NCBI RefSeq assembly: GCF_019431375.1
Contig: NZ_CP080267.1
Coordinates: 1,612,001-1,676,000 of the forward strand
Length of the DNA: 64,000 bases
Source: Alcanivorax sp.
Lineage (GTDB): Bacteria > Pseudomonadota > Gammaproteobacteria > Pseudomonadales > Alcanivoracaceae
Direction of reading: 5' to 3'
The first letter of the stretch is position 1, and each line of letters opens with the position of its first letter. The translations under genes were made by a program, and so were the position numbers. The notes beneath the pieces were generated by a model. It was not told the origin of the DNA. It did no database searches and saw only the letters and a list, made by a program, of their open reading frames with translations. Below, in pieces: positions 1 to 7,612 of the stretch.

Positions 1-69
1 CCGTTTATTCAATGGGTGCTGGATGACTTTTATCAGTCGGAAGCGTGCAAAAAGATAGTGAACAGTTAA
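1..69 (+). CDS. 3' end of an unidentified protein (partial)
   Basis: Frame 1 is open from the window edge and ends at TAA 67-69, giving 22 residues that finish ...ACKKIVNS. The composition is protein-like (PFIQWVLDDFYQSE), but too little is present to name a family; a LysR-type C-terminus is only a guess. The stop codon lies inside the first AGTTAAC-type heptamer of the repeat element that follows, so the last residues are probably encoded by the repeat. Confidence is low because of the length. Confidence 0.35.
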   Translation, partial: PFIQWVLDDFYQSEACKKIVNS

Positions 70-222
70 CAGTGAATAGTTAACAGCTACGCGACCCTGC
101 TTTGGTGGAGTTTAAAACCTGAGAGGCCGCGCCCAGAGTCTGGACGCGGCCTCTTTCGTTGGAGAAAAGAAAAAATCTAACGCGAGCTCTCGCTGTTAAC
201 TGTTCACTATTAACTGTTAACT
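54..222. repeat. Heptamer-bounded element A enclosing a terminator
   Basis: The left arm (about 54-87) and right arm (about 191-222) are 7-bp periodic (AACAGTT, AACAGTG, AATAGTT units) and inverted to each other; a 17-bp stretch at 56-72 pairs perfectly with 193-209. The core between them holds a strong hairpin at 123-155. Both arms run into stop codons: TAA 67-69 of the left gene and TAG (221-223, minus strand) of the PIN-PhoH gene. The same architecture with the same hairpin recurs at 35415-35573. Confidence 0.85.
123..158. terminator. Rho-independent terminator in element A
   Basis: Fifteen-base arms (123-137 and 141-155) pair with one mismatch around a 3-nt loop and are followed by TTTCGTT on the plus strand. 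It lies between convergent genes and would serve mainly the plus-strand gene. A near-identical hairpin is found at 35478-35510. Confidence 0.8.
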
Positions 223-1687
223 AGAGGAACGACTCCGCGTATTCCGCCAGCAACGATCTCGGCACTCCGTTCAACTGCACCGAACCACCATGAACGAACC
301 GTTTGAAGCGTTCGGTCATGTAGGTCAGACCAGAGCTGGTGGGTGACAGGTAAGGTGTGTCGATCTGGGCCAGGTTGCCCAGGCACACCACCTTGGAGCC
401 TTCCCCGGCCCGGGTGATGATCGCCTTCATCTGGTGGGGGGTCAGGTTCTGGCTTTCATCGATCAGGATCAGGGATTTCTGAAAACTACGGCCGCGGATA
501 TAGTTCATGGCCTTGAACTGGATATTGGCCTTTTCCTTCACGTATTGAATACTGCCGGAGGGGTTTTCATCGTTCAGGTGCAACGCCTCTATATTATCGT
601 TGATGGCCCCCAGCCAAGGGTCCATTTTTTCCTCTTCGGTGCCGGGCAGGAAGCCATGCTCTTCCGCCAGAGGCGGTGTGGAGCGGGTGGCAATGATCTT
701 GTTGTAGCGCTTCTGTTCCACCGTCATTTCGATTGCGGCGGCCAGTGCCAGGATGGTCTTGCCGGAACCGGCCGCGCCGGTGAGCGTCACCAGATGCACA
801 TCCGGGTCCATTAACAGTTGCAGCGCCATGGCCTGCTGCAGGTTCTTCGGGCGCAGCCCCCAGACTTCCTGATCGAGCAGACTGTCGGCCTTGTAGTGAC
901 GCAAGGTCACCACGCCGTTGTCCACATCCAGCACCCGCCCGACGAAGCCCTGGTCATCGATGATGTACTGGTTGGGATAAACCTCTTCACCCAGAATTTC
1001 GCTGACCAGCAAGCCGTGGGACAGATGGTGCAGGGTATCAGCCCCCACCTGCTCGGTTTCCACCTGGGTCACCTGATCCCAGAAGGAACCGGGCACTTCG
1101 AAATAGCCTCGGGTCAGCTGCTTGATGTCCGTGACCAGCTGATCGTTGTGATAATCCTCCGATTCGATGCCGCAGGCCCGCGCCTTGAGGCGCATGTTGA
1201 TATCCTTGGTGACCAGAATGAAACGACGCTCCGGCTGCCTGGACTGCATGGCCACCACATCATTGATGATGCGATTGTCGTTCAGGTCATTGGGCAAGGG
1301 GGCATTCAGCTCGCCGGACGTCGACATCAACACCGTCAGCGTGCCCTGGGTGACCGTCTCCGGCCCTCGGGGAATGGGGATACCCGCTTCCACCTGCGCC
1401 GGCGTGGCGCTACCCAGCACCCGGTCGATCTGGCGAATGGCCGCACGACAATCCGCCGCCGTATGGGATTTGCTGCCGCTCTTCAGCTTGTCCAGTTCCT
1501 CCAGCACCGTCATGGGGATCACCACCCGATGTTCCTCGAAATTGAGTAACGAATTCGGGTCGTGGATCAACACATTGGTATCGATGACGTAGGTTTTTTG
1601 CTGTTCTTGTTCGAGGGTTGAATCGTTCTGGTTGGCGCTTGCGTGGTTGATGGAGAGGGTGTGAAGTCTGGCCGCGCGCTCTTCCAT
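221..1687 (-). CDS. PhoH family protein with N-terminal PIN domain
   Basis: This is a two-domain protein: a PIN-type RNase domain begins at VIDTNVLIHDP, about 35 residues in, and a PhoH-type P-loop ATPase fills the C-terminal half, with Walker A GAAGSGKT and Walker B LILIDESQN. PIN-PhoH proteins are thought to be RNA helicase/RNase factors, mostly from work on mycobacterial PhoH2; the cellular role here is inferred. I chose the ATG at 1687 because AGGGGA stands just upstream; the reading frame extends to 1723 without a better ribosome site. It is monocistronic, and the stop codon is within the arm of repeat element A. A second, YbeZ-type PhoH is encoded at 15012. Confidence 0.9.
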   Translation of the reverse strand: MEERAARLHTLSINHASANQNDSTLEQEQQKTYVIDTNVLIHDPNSLLNFEEHRVVIPMTVLEELDKLKSGSKSHTAADCRAAIRQIDRVLGSATPAQVEAGIPIPRGPETVTQGTLTVLMSTSGELNAPLPNDLNDNRIINDVVAMQSRQPERRFILVTKDINMRLKARACGIESEDYHNDQLVTDIKQLTRGYFEVPGSFWDQVTQVETEQVGADTLHHLSHGLLVSEILGEEVYPNQYIIDDQGFVGRVLDVDNGVVTLRHYKADSLLDQEVWGLRPKNLQQAMALQLLMDPDVHLVTLTGAAGSGKTILALAAAIEMTVEQKRYNKIIATRSTPPLAEEHGFLPGTEEEKMDPWLGAINDNIEALHLNDENPSGSIQYVKEKANIQFKAMNYIRGRSFQKSLILIDESQNLTPHQMKAIITRAGEGSKVVCLGNLAQIDTPYLSPTSSGLTYMTERFKRFVHGGSVQLNGVPRSLLAEYAESFL

Positions 1688-2009
1688 GCGTATCCCCTGT
1701 GACGGTTGCATCGTGGGCAGCATTTGGCTGAGACGTCAGATCTGGCTCTTAGTCTGAGAAAGCGAGAGTGACGCCTGCGCCTGCCGCCGTTGGTTTAAGC
1801 CTTTTGGCGGTTCAGTTGCAGCAGCTGTAACAGCTTTTGATCGCGATCACTCCCGCAATGGCGGGAATGGAATTACCATAACCCAGCTTTTTCAAAATGA
1901 TCAATAGCAAACCTCGTAAAGTTTTCCGTCAGACGGGCGGACGGTTGGCATAGGGTTTAGAATTCGCACTGATTTGGTTTTCTCCATTGTCTGAATACAG
2001 GTTATCGCC

Positions 2010-2471
2010 ATGCCCCTTGAGCACCCGCAAGTGATGATGCCGCCACCGGCCCTGTACCTTGGTGGCCTGCTGATGGGCTATGGCATCGATCAGGCCCTTA
2101 CCCTGCCCGCCCCGGCGTTTCCCGGCGACCGCTGGGTGATACTGGCCCTGGCCGTGATCGGCACCGCCCTGGTTCTGGCTGCGGCCATCCAGTTACGCCT
2201 GGCACGCACCACCCTGGTTCCCCATCGCCCGGCCAGCAAGCTGCTTACCCAGGGCGTGTTCCGGCTGAGCCGCAACCCCATCTACCTGGGCTTTACTGCC
2301 CTGTACCTGGCCATGGCACTGAACCAGCACAGCCCAGGCATGCTGATCATGCTGGTACCGGTTGTCTGGGTTATCCAGCAGCATGTGATTGCCGCGGAAG
2401 AGACGTTTCACGCCCAGCAGTTCGGAGAGCAATGGCAGGCCTATCGACAGCGAGTTCGCCGCTGGCTGTAA
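2010..2471 (+). CDS. Isoprenylcysteine carboxyl methyltransferase-like membrane protein
   Basis: This 153-residue protein has three to four hydrophobic segments and the C-terminal ICMT/PEMT-like signature: LSRNPIYLGF near residue 90, then a terminal EE...F(G)EQWQAYRQRVRRW block. Bacterial members are small integral-membrane SAM-dependent methyltransferases whose substrates are mostly unknown, and there is no prenylated CaaX protein to expect here. The leader upstream has no strong Shine-Dalgarno. Its last 100 bases overlap the 3' end of the convergent gene at 2371-3105, which is unusually long for two real genes, but both translations look genuine. Confidence 0.8.
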   Translation: MPLEHPQVMMPPPALYLGGLLMGYGIDQALTLPAPAFPGDRWVILALAVIGTALVLAAAIQLRLARTTLVPHRPASKLLTQGVFRLSRNPIYLGFTALYLAMALNQHSPGMLIMLVPVVWVIQQHVIAAEETFHAQQFGEQWQAYRQRVRRWL

Positions 2472-3105
2472 CACTGACCCGGGCACGGATGGCTGTTGCT
2501 TGCGGCCCGCTCTTGAGAAATTCCACTGCGCCCAGCTTGCCGTGTTGCAGGCGCATATGGCGGGAACCGAAGTGCCCCGGCACCAGGGTGCTGGCACGGG
2601 TCTGGCGGGGCAGCCAACCCAGCCGCCGATACAACTCAGCCACCAGCTCTGAACAGAACCAGCCACGCTGATCCGGCTTGCGGGTAAAACCGGTGAGCAC
2701 GTCCAGCGCATTGCACAGCACATAGTTCTTGTAGGGGCGATGGAGCAGGCGTTTCACCATTCGCGCCAGCAGTTGCTGCTGCCGGTCGCTCAACGGCGGG
2801 CCATGCCGCCGACGCAACGCCACAGTGCCTGGGTAATCTCGCAGCTTGTCCACCAGCGGCACCAGCGCCACACCGGCCACCGGACACCCCAGGGTCACAT
2901 CTGACGATTCACTGAGGGTGGTGGATTCGAGAACCAGAGGGTCGGGATTGCCGGGCAGGTGCACCACCATGCCGATATGACTCCAGGGGCTGCGGGTAAA
3001 GACCCGGATCACCTCACTGGTAAAACCACGGCCGGAAAACAACAGCAGATCCCCGGTTCGCAGTGAGCAAGCAGAATCAAGAGGCATTGTCATGGGCACA
3101 GCCAC
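2371..3105 (-). CDS. YiiX/YebB-like papain-fold (NlpC/P60-related) protein
   Basis: The N-terminal 170 residues match the permuted NlpC/P60 pattern seen in YiiX-type proteins: RTGDLLLFSGRG, then SPWSHIGMVV carrying the catalytic-type His, then WFCSELVAELYRRLGW carrying the Cys. Such proteins are predicted cysteine hydrolases acting on amide or thioester bonds; the substrate is unknown. No signal peptide is obvious, so it is probably cytoplasmic. The last 35 residues or so are low in family conservation and overlap the convergent methyltransferase gene, suggesting that the original C-terminus was shorter and that read-through extended it. ATG codons at 3105, 3093 and 3087 are all possible starts. 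Confidence 0.75.
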   Translation of the reverse strand: MAVPMTMPLDSACSLRTGDLLLFSGRGFTSEVIRVFTRSPWSHIGMVVHLPGNPDPLVLESTTLSESSDVTLGCPVAGVALVPLVDKLRDYPGTVALRRRHGPPLSDRQQQLLARMVKRLLHRPYKNYVLCNALDVLTGFTRKPDQRGWFCSELVAELYRRLGWLPRQTRASTLVPGHFGSRHMRLQHGKLGAVEFLKSGPQATAIRARVSVTASGELAVDRPAIALRTAGRETSLPRQSHAAG

Positions 3106-3192
3106 AGGCTCTTATCCGTTGCAGGACTATCCTGGAGCCACACTAGGAACCCGCCGTGACAGTTCGCTGACAGCGGGGTCACGGTTTGGTGA

Positions 3193-3232
3193 AGCTTCTA
3201 GCTTCTAGCTTCTAGCTTCTAGCTTCTAGCTA
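3193..3232. repeat. AGCTTCT heptamer array
   Basis: Five complete AGCTTCT units plus AGCTA stand in tandem between the divergent starts of the genes at 3105 and 3363. No inverted partner arm is seen nearby. The unit differs by one base from the AGCTTGT unit of the long arrays at 33.8 and 48.7 kb. The remainder of the 3106-3362 gap shows nothing else clear. Confidence 0.9.
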
Positions 3233-3362
3233 ATGAGCGTGTAATCCGGCACGGCGTCGTCAAGAACAGATTGGTTTTACCTGGTAGCTGGGCCATCCGT
3301 CATCTCCCCGTCACACCCGTACGTTAGGGTCACCTCCTCTTTGCCTGTCCCCGCCCCCGCCT

Positions 3363-4409
3363 ATGGAAGACAAGCTTTACCTGCTGCAACGCCATCTGCC
3401 CGAACTTCTGCATCTGGATGCACTGATTCGTCATGGTGAACGTCACCTGCGTGTGTCCACGGTCCATGAAGTGCCCATGGGAGAGCTGTCATTGCCGGTG
3501 CGGGTGATCGAAATGGGCAGCACCTCTCCTGGCGTGCCGGTTATCGGTTTTTTTGGCGGAGTCCATGGCGTGGAGCGAATCGGCAGTCAGGTGCTGATGT
3601 CCTGGCTGCACAGTCTCATTCATCGTTTGCAGTGGGACGATCAGCTCCACCGGCGGCTGGAGCAGGTGCGGCTGGTATTCATGCCCATGATCAACCCGGG
3701 CGGTATCTGGAAGCGTACCCGCAGCAACCCCAATGGGGTGGACCTGATGCGTAACGCTCCTATTGATGCCATGGGCCGAGTGCCGTTCCTGGTGGGCGGC
3801 CACCGCATCAGCCGACATCTGCCCTGGTATCGGGGCAAAAGTGGCGCCCCCATGGAGCCGGAAGCCCAGGCAGTGGTTCGTGTAGTGCGGGAAAAACTGA
3901 TGCCGGCGCCGTTCTCCATAAGCCTGGACTGCCACAGCGGCTTTGGCCGACGCGACCGCATCTGGTGCTGCTACGCCCGCAGCCATCGCCCCATTCCCCA
4001 TATCGGCGAGGTATTCCGGATCAAGCAGCATTTCGAGGACACCTACCCTCACCATCACCCCTACCTGATCGAGCCGCAGTCGGTGAACTACACCACCCAC
4101 GGCGACCTGTGGGATTACCTCTACGACGATGCCCAGGATCGGGCACCGCAACACACCTTCCTGCCCTTTACCCTGGAAATGGGCTCCTGGCTGTGGGTGC
4201 GCAAGAACCCCCGACAGATGTTGGATTTCTTCGGATACTTCAACCCGGTGATCGGCCATCGCCATCATCGGGTACTGCGCCAGCACCTTCCCCTGTTCGA
4301 ATTCCTCACTGCCATGACCGCCAACGCCGGCAACTGGCTACCCACTACCCGGGAAAAACCAGAACTGACCCGGCAGGCGATTGCCCACTGGTTTGGGGAC
4401 GCCGACTAA
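3363..4409 (+). CDS. M14-family zinc carboxypeptidase-like protein
   Basis: The 348-residue protein shows the M14/succinylglutamate-desuccinylase layout: GGVHGVERIG supplies the HxxE zinc ligands near residue 63, NPNGVDLMRN the substrate-carboxylate Arg/Asn region near 120, LDCHSGFG the third zinc His near 190, and TLEMGSW the candidate catalytic Glu near 275. It would hydrolyse peptide or amide bonds. No signal peptide is evident, so it is likely cytoplasmic. It stands alone, and the natural substrate cannot be read from its neighbours. Confidence 0.85.
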   Translation: MEDKLYLLQRHLPELLHLDALIRHGERHLRVSTVHEVPMGELSLPVRVIEMGSTSPGVPVIGFFGGVHGVERIGSQVLMSWLHSLIHRLQWDDQLHRRLEQVRLVFMPMINPGGIWKRTRSNPNGVDLMRNAPIDAMGRVPFLVGGHRISRHLPWYRGKSGAPMEPEAQAVVRVVREKLMPAPFSISLDCHSGFGRRDRIWCCYARSHRPIPHIGEVFRIKQHFEDTYPHHHPYLIEPQSVNYTTHGDLWDYLYDDAQDRAPQHTFLPFTLEMGSWLWVRKNPRQMLDFFGYFNPVIGHRHHRVLRQHLPLFEFLTAMTANAGNWLPTTREKPELTRQAIAHWFGDAD

Positions 4410-4422
4410 CCGCTGACCTTTT

Positions 4423-4444
4423 GTAGGAGCTTGCCTGCAAGCGC
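4423..4444. repeat. Single REP-like palindrome
   Basis: GTAGGAGCTTGCCTGCAAGC is a short imperfect palindrome starting with the GTAGGAGC head typical of pseudomonad-type REP sequences. It lies 14 bases after the M14 peptidase stop. The same head is used in the cores of the elements at 18.8, 33.4 and 48.5 kb. Confidence 0.65.
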
Positions 4445-4564
4445 TTTTCAATATATCTGTGAGCCAGCCATCCATTCATGGCCCCGACCTTGCAACAGAA
4501 AAGCCCATTGGGTCCGCCGCCCGGCTGACTTACACTTTGCCAAACGCTTCGATAAGGACACACC

Positions 4565-5035
4565 ATGAAAGCCCTGTTTCTTGCCCCCCTTGCCTTGCTG
4601 GCCGGCTGCCAGCACCTGAACTACCAGCCGCCAGAGGGCGAGGAGACTGCCCAGGTCACCTTTACCAGCAACAACACCGCCGCCCAGCCGGTGGTTTGCG
4701 TACCCGGCAAAGGATTCAAGTCCACCGAATACGCTATTTCACAAACGCCCTTCGGTGGCGACGCCCTGAATGATCTACTGGAAACCATGAAAAAAAGCCC
4801 GGAAGTCACCACCGCCATCCCGGCTACCCCGGCAACCCGGATCGGCGTCACCTATAACCGCCGTAATGCCGACAACACACGGGATCGCTGCAAGGTCGCG
4901 CTGCAATTCGACCCACAAGCCGGTAGCGACTACCGGGCACACTTTGTTCACGAGAAAGGGCAATGCGGCTTGTCCCTGACGGATGCAGACGGTTCCAGTG
5001 TGGATGCCGTGCTGGTTGACTGGCAGTGCCCATAA
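4565..5035 (+). CDS. Small secreted lipoprotein of unknown function
   Basis: The protein starts with a short signal peptide and lipobox (LALLAGC, lipidated Cys15), followed by about 140 polar residues containing four further cysteines that could form disulfides in the periplasm. A ribosome site (AAGGACA) precedes the ATG. I do not recognise the family. It is flanked by the M14 peptidase and a porin but shows no sign of sharing a transcript with either. Confidence 0.75.
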   Translation: MKALFLAPLALLAGCQHLNYQPPEGEETAQVTFTSNNTAAQPVVCVPGKGFKSTEYAISQTPFGGDALNDLLETMKKSPEVTTAIPATPATRIGVTYNRRNADNTRDRCKVALQFDPQAGSDYRAHFVHEKGQCGLSLTDADGSSVDAVLVDWQCP

Positions 5036-5159
5036 TTAACGCACCAATGCGGTGCGCAGCACCAAGTTTGCGCACCGCATCCTCGCCTTCCACTTTAACA
5101 ATTCCTCAATATTCCTCGCCCAAAAATACAAACCTCTGTTTTTAAAAGATAAAAAATAG

Positions 5160-5176
5160 TTGGCACATTCTCTGCT
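5160..5176 (+). promoter_or_regulatory. Sigma-54 (-24/-12) promoter of the TorF-type porin
   Basis: TTGGCAC at 5160-5166 and TGCT at 5173-5176 match the RpoN consensus, and the invariant GG and GC dinucleotides are exactly 10 bases apart. Transcription would start near 5187, about 65 bases before the porin ATG. An AT-rich stretch lies just upstream (5120-5158). An enhancer-binding protein site was not identified. Confidence 0.65.
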
Positions 5177-5253
5177 ATAACTCATGTGAGCCGAACAGGC
5201 GGTGCGTCACCAACGCACACTTGAACAAATTAGACTTGTTAAGAGGGTTGCAC

Positions 5254-5928
5254 ATGAAAAACGTATTTGGTCTGAAGAAAACCGTTTTGGCCGCTTCCAT
5301 CGTGGCTGCCAGCCTGGCTCCGGCCATCGCTGCAGCAGAAGTCAGCGGTACCCTGGGTGCTTCCAGCCAGTACTTGTGGCGTGGTCAGCAGCTGACCGAC
5401 GGTGCTGCGGTATACGGTAGCGTTGACTACTCCCACACTTCCGGCCTCTACGCTGGTGCCTGGGCATCTTCTGAAACTGACGACACCGAGTACGACCTGT
5501 ACGCCGGTTTTGGTGGCGAGATCGAAGGTCTGAGCTACGACATCAGCTACATCGACTATAACTACACCGCTGGCGGCACCGCAGGTGACAATCCTGCATC
5601 TGGCGCTGACTTCCAGGAAGTACACCTGGGTGTAGGCTTTGCCGGCCTGAGCGCTGACGCCTTCATCGGTGTAGGCAACTCAGGTAAGGGCGGCGACGAA
5701 GATTACGAAAGCGACTACTTCGCTGTGGGTTACGGCTACGACAAGTACTCCGCCACCGTAGGCTTCTACGACTTTGAAGCGGATGACAGCGACTACACTC
5801 ACGTGGATCTGGGCTACGCCGTTACCGATCAGTTCACCTTCACCCTGTCCAAGATCGTGGATCAGGAAGAAGACAATACCTACGACGACGATCTGGTCAT
5901 GAGCGTTTCTTACGAGTTCGCGCTTTAA
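5254..5928 (+). CDS. TorF family putative outer-membrane porin (Gcw_chp)
   Basis: The protein has a signal peptide (MKNVFGLKKTVLAASIVAAS, cleaved near AAAEVSG) and then a short beta-barrel of alternating Gly/Tyr/Asp-rich strands. It contains the TorF/Gcw_chp-type opening GASSQYLWRGQQLTDG and ends in the aromatic/aliphatic barrel terminus YEFAL. The ATG at 5254 is preceded by AAGAGGG; a TTG 33 bases upstream is a poorer start. It is expected to sit in the outer membrane; the solute is unknown. A sigma-54 promoter upstream suggests control by nitrogen, carbon or another activator-dependent signal. Two terminators follow. Confidence 0.85.
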   Translation: MKNVFGLKKTVLAASIVAASLAPAIAAAEVSGTLGASSQYLWRGQQLTDGAAVYGSVDYSHTSGLYAGAWASSETDDTEYDLYAGFGGEIEGLSYDISYIDYNYTAGGTAGDNPASGADFQEVHLGVGFAGLSADAFIGVGNSGKGGDEDYESDYFAVGYGYDKYSATVGFYDFEADDSDYTHVDLGYAVTDQFTFTLSKIVDQEEDNTYDDDLVMSVSYEFAL

Positions 5929-5940
5929 GCACCAAGAAAA

Positions 5941-5965
5941 CGGGCGGCTTACGCCGCCCACTGTT
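5941..5965 (+). terminator. Hairpin after the TorF-type porin
   Basis: GGGCGGC and GCCGCCC pair around a TTAC loop, 13 bases after the stop codon, followed by a weak T-containing tail. It is the first of two tandem hairpins. Confidence 0.7.
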
Positions 5966-5968
5966 TAA

Positions 5969-6026
5969 CGCCGCGGGGCTCTCCCTGGTCCTCGCAAACA
6001 CGCAAGCAACCCCGCGGCGTCTTTTT
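5969..6026 (+). terminator. Second, longer terminator hairpin
   Basis: Perfect 10-base arms (5969-5978 and 6010-6019, CGCCGCGGGG type) enclose a 31-base loop and are followed by TCTTTTT. It backs up the preceding hairpin between the porin and the convergent EEP gene. Confidence 0.75.
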
Positions 6027-6075
6027 ACCTTCCACGCAACATCCCCCTCGCTCCACGCAACACGCCAACCTGTCG

Positions 6076-7014
6076 TTATTTCTTTGCAGAAAAGTACACT
6101 ACCAGCGCATCATGATCCGATACCGGCGCCACCCCCTGGCTGCCATAGAGGCTGTCATAACGGCCCGCATTGCCGCGGCTTGCCGCTACTCTGCTGACGG
6201 ACATTTTCAAATCCGCTGACACCCAGATATGGTCCAGCGCCTGTGGTCGACAGCGGTGACGAAAGCTGTAGCGTTCCGGCTCCGGCAGACGCTGCCACAG
6301 ATTGAATAACCCGGATTCAGCGAAACGTTCGTAGCTGGCAGAAAAACGGCCGGCATCCCAGGTGGTATTGAAGTCCCCGGCCATTACCAGCGGCCCGTCC
6401 TGCTCGCCCACCCAGTTAGCCAGCAGAGCAGCCTGACTCTGTCGTTTCTCATGGACCTGTGGCTTGTGCAGACCCCGCGCACTACGCAGGTGCACAATCA
6501 CCAACTGCCATTGCCGGGGATCTTGCAGCGTCACGCGCAGGGGTGGACGGGAAAACAGTGTGTGACCGTGAAAGCCCTGCTCCGCAAACAGACGACTCAC
6601 TGACGCAATCCGCACCGGCGGCCGATAGAGCAGTCCCACATCCATACCGGAAGGATCATTGCCCTCTTTTAGTACCACGCGGTAGTGGTGGCCCTTACGG
6701 GCCAGGCGGGCTGTCAACTTTTCCAGCAGCTCGCGATTCTCCACTTCCTGTACCGCCAGCATATGGGGCGCCTGCAAAGGCCCGGCGATGAAATCTGCCA
6801 GCGCCTGTATTCGCCTGTTCAGCACAGCAGAAGAAAGCGGCTCATCCAGACGGCTGTCTTTACGGGTATCGCGAAGCCGCCATAGATTCAGCGTCGCCAG
6901 GGTCCATTCATCCGCTTGTGGGGCGGGCACACCTTGAGCCGGAGCCAGGTTTCGGCAATCCGCCGGCAGGACCAAAGGAACAAGAAACAAGTAGATGATC
7001 AGTAAATGGCGCAT
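6076..7014 (-). CDS. Endonuclease/exonuclease/phosphatase family protein, exported
   Basis: A hydrophobic N-terminus (residues 3-17) looks like a signal peptide. The remainder is a complete EEP (DNase I-like) domain: TLNLWRL near 43, AVQEVEN with the metal-binding Glu near 87, GMDVGLLYR near 128, HLRSARG near 175, GDFNTTWD near 214, LDHIWVS near 257 and the closing SDHDALV near 299. Members cleave phosphodiesters in nucleic acids or phospholipids; the likely role is an extracytoplasmic nuclease, but the substrate is inferred only. It is a single gene ending against the tandem terminators of the convergent porin. Confidence 0.85.
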   Translation of the reverse strand: MRHLLIIYLFLVPLVLPADCRNLAPAQGVPAPQADEWTLATLNLWRLRDTRKDSRLDEPLSSAVLNRRIQALADFIAGPLQAPHMLAVQEVENRELLEKLTARLARKGHHYRVVLKEGNDPSGMDVGLLYRPPVRIASVSRLFAEQGFHGHTLFSRPPLRVTLQDPRQWQLVIVHLRSARGLHKPQVHEKRQSQAALLANWVGEQDGPLVMAGDFNTTWDAGRFSASYERFAESGLFNLWQRLPEPERYSFRHRCRPQALDHIWVSADLKMSVSRVAASRGNAGRYDSLYGSQGVAPVSDHDALVVYFSAKK

Positions 7015-7143
7015 TGACGCAGTCTATGGGGTGTTGGCAAAACCCAGTAGAGGCGAAGTCTCAAACACAGGTAGGAAAGATGGTGCAGTTCGCCCCAGGC
7101 TCAGTGGCACCCTACGTTTTGCAAAACCGCGGAAGTTTACGCT

Positions 7144-7169
7144 CAAAAAAAACCCGCCGAGGAGGCGGG
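7144..7169 (-). terminator. Terminator of the porin/PstS-like operon
   Basis: CCCGCC and GGCGGG pair around GAGGA and, read on the minus strand, are followed by eight T residues. It begins 24 bases after the stop of the PstS-like gene. Confidence 0.85.
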
Positions 7170-7192
7170 CAAGGGGTTTGTGAACAACAGAA

Positions 7193-7606
7193 TCAGGGTC
7201 GATAGACCACTTTCAGGTCCGGGGTCACCCGTGATGCATCCAGATAACCGACAAAGTTTCGATTACTGCCCACCAGCATGATCATCTCCTGGTCACTGGA
7301 GACCTCCCGGGGTGGCATGCCACGGCCGGTAAAGATCATCCGCGCCCAGTAGCTTTTCATCTGCTCGGCACTCTTGCCCAGCACCTGCTGGTAAAAGTCA
7401 TCCCGGGCACTGCCCCGAGACGGCAAATCCAGCGGCTTCACCGAGATACCGGAGACCCGACGGGTTTGCCCATTGAAGATCTGTCGCACTTCATCCTGGG
7501 TGAGTGCATCAAGACTGCTGCTGGCGGACACCACCACTACCGGTTCTGCCTGGGCGGCGGACGCCAGCATCAGGAGCAATGAGAACATTATTTTTTTCAT
7601 GGTCAT
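7193..7606 (-). CDS. PstS-like periplasmic phosphate-binding-domain protein
   Basis: This 137-residue protein has a signal peptide (to about AQAEP) and one lobe resembling the PBP-like/PstS domain: ALTQDEVRQIFNGQTRRV near residue 35, SGSARDDFY-like SRGSARDDFYQQVLG near 64, and a GSNRNFVGYLDAS turn near the end. Full PstS proteins are more than twice as long, so it is a stand-alone lobe of the type often found next to porins or histidine kinases. It follows the porin gene by 6 bases and is surely co-transcribed. It may bind phosphate or another oxyanion in the periplasm. Either ATG at 7606 or 7600 could be the start. Confidence 0.8.
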   Translation of the reverse strand: MTMKKIMFSLLLMLASAAQAEPVVVVSASSSLDALTQDEVRQIFNGQTRRVSGISVKPLDLPSRGSARDDFYQQVLGKSAEQMKSYWARMIFTGRGMPPREVSSDQEMIMLVGSNRNFVGYLDASRVTPDLKVVYRP

Positions 7607-7612
7607 TCCCCC

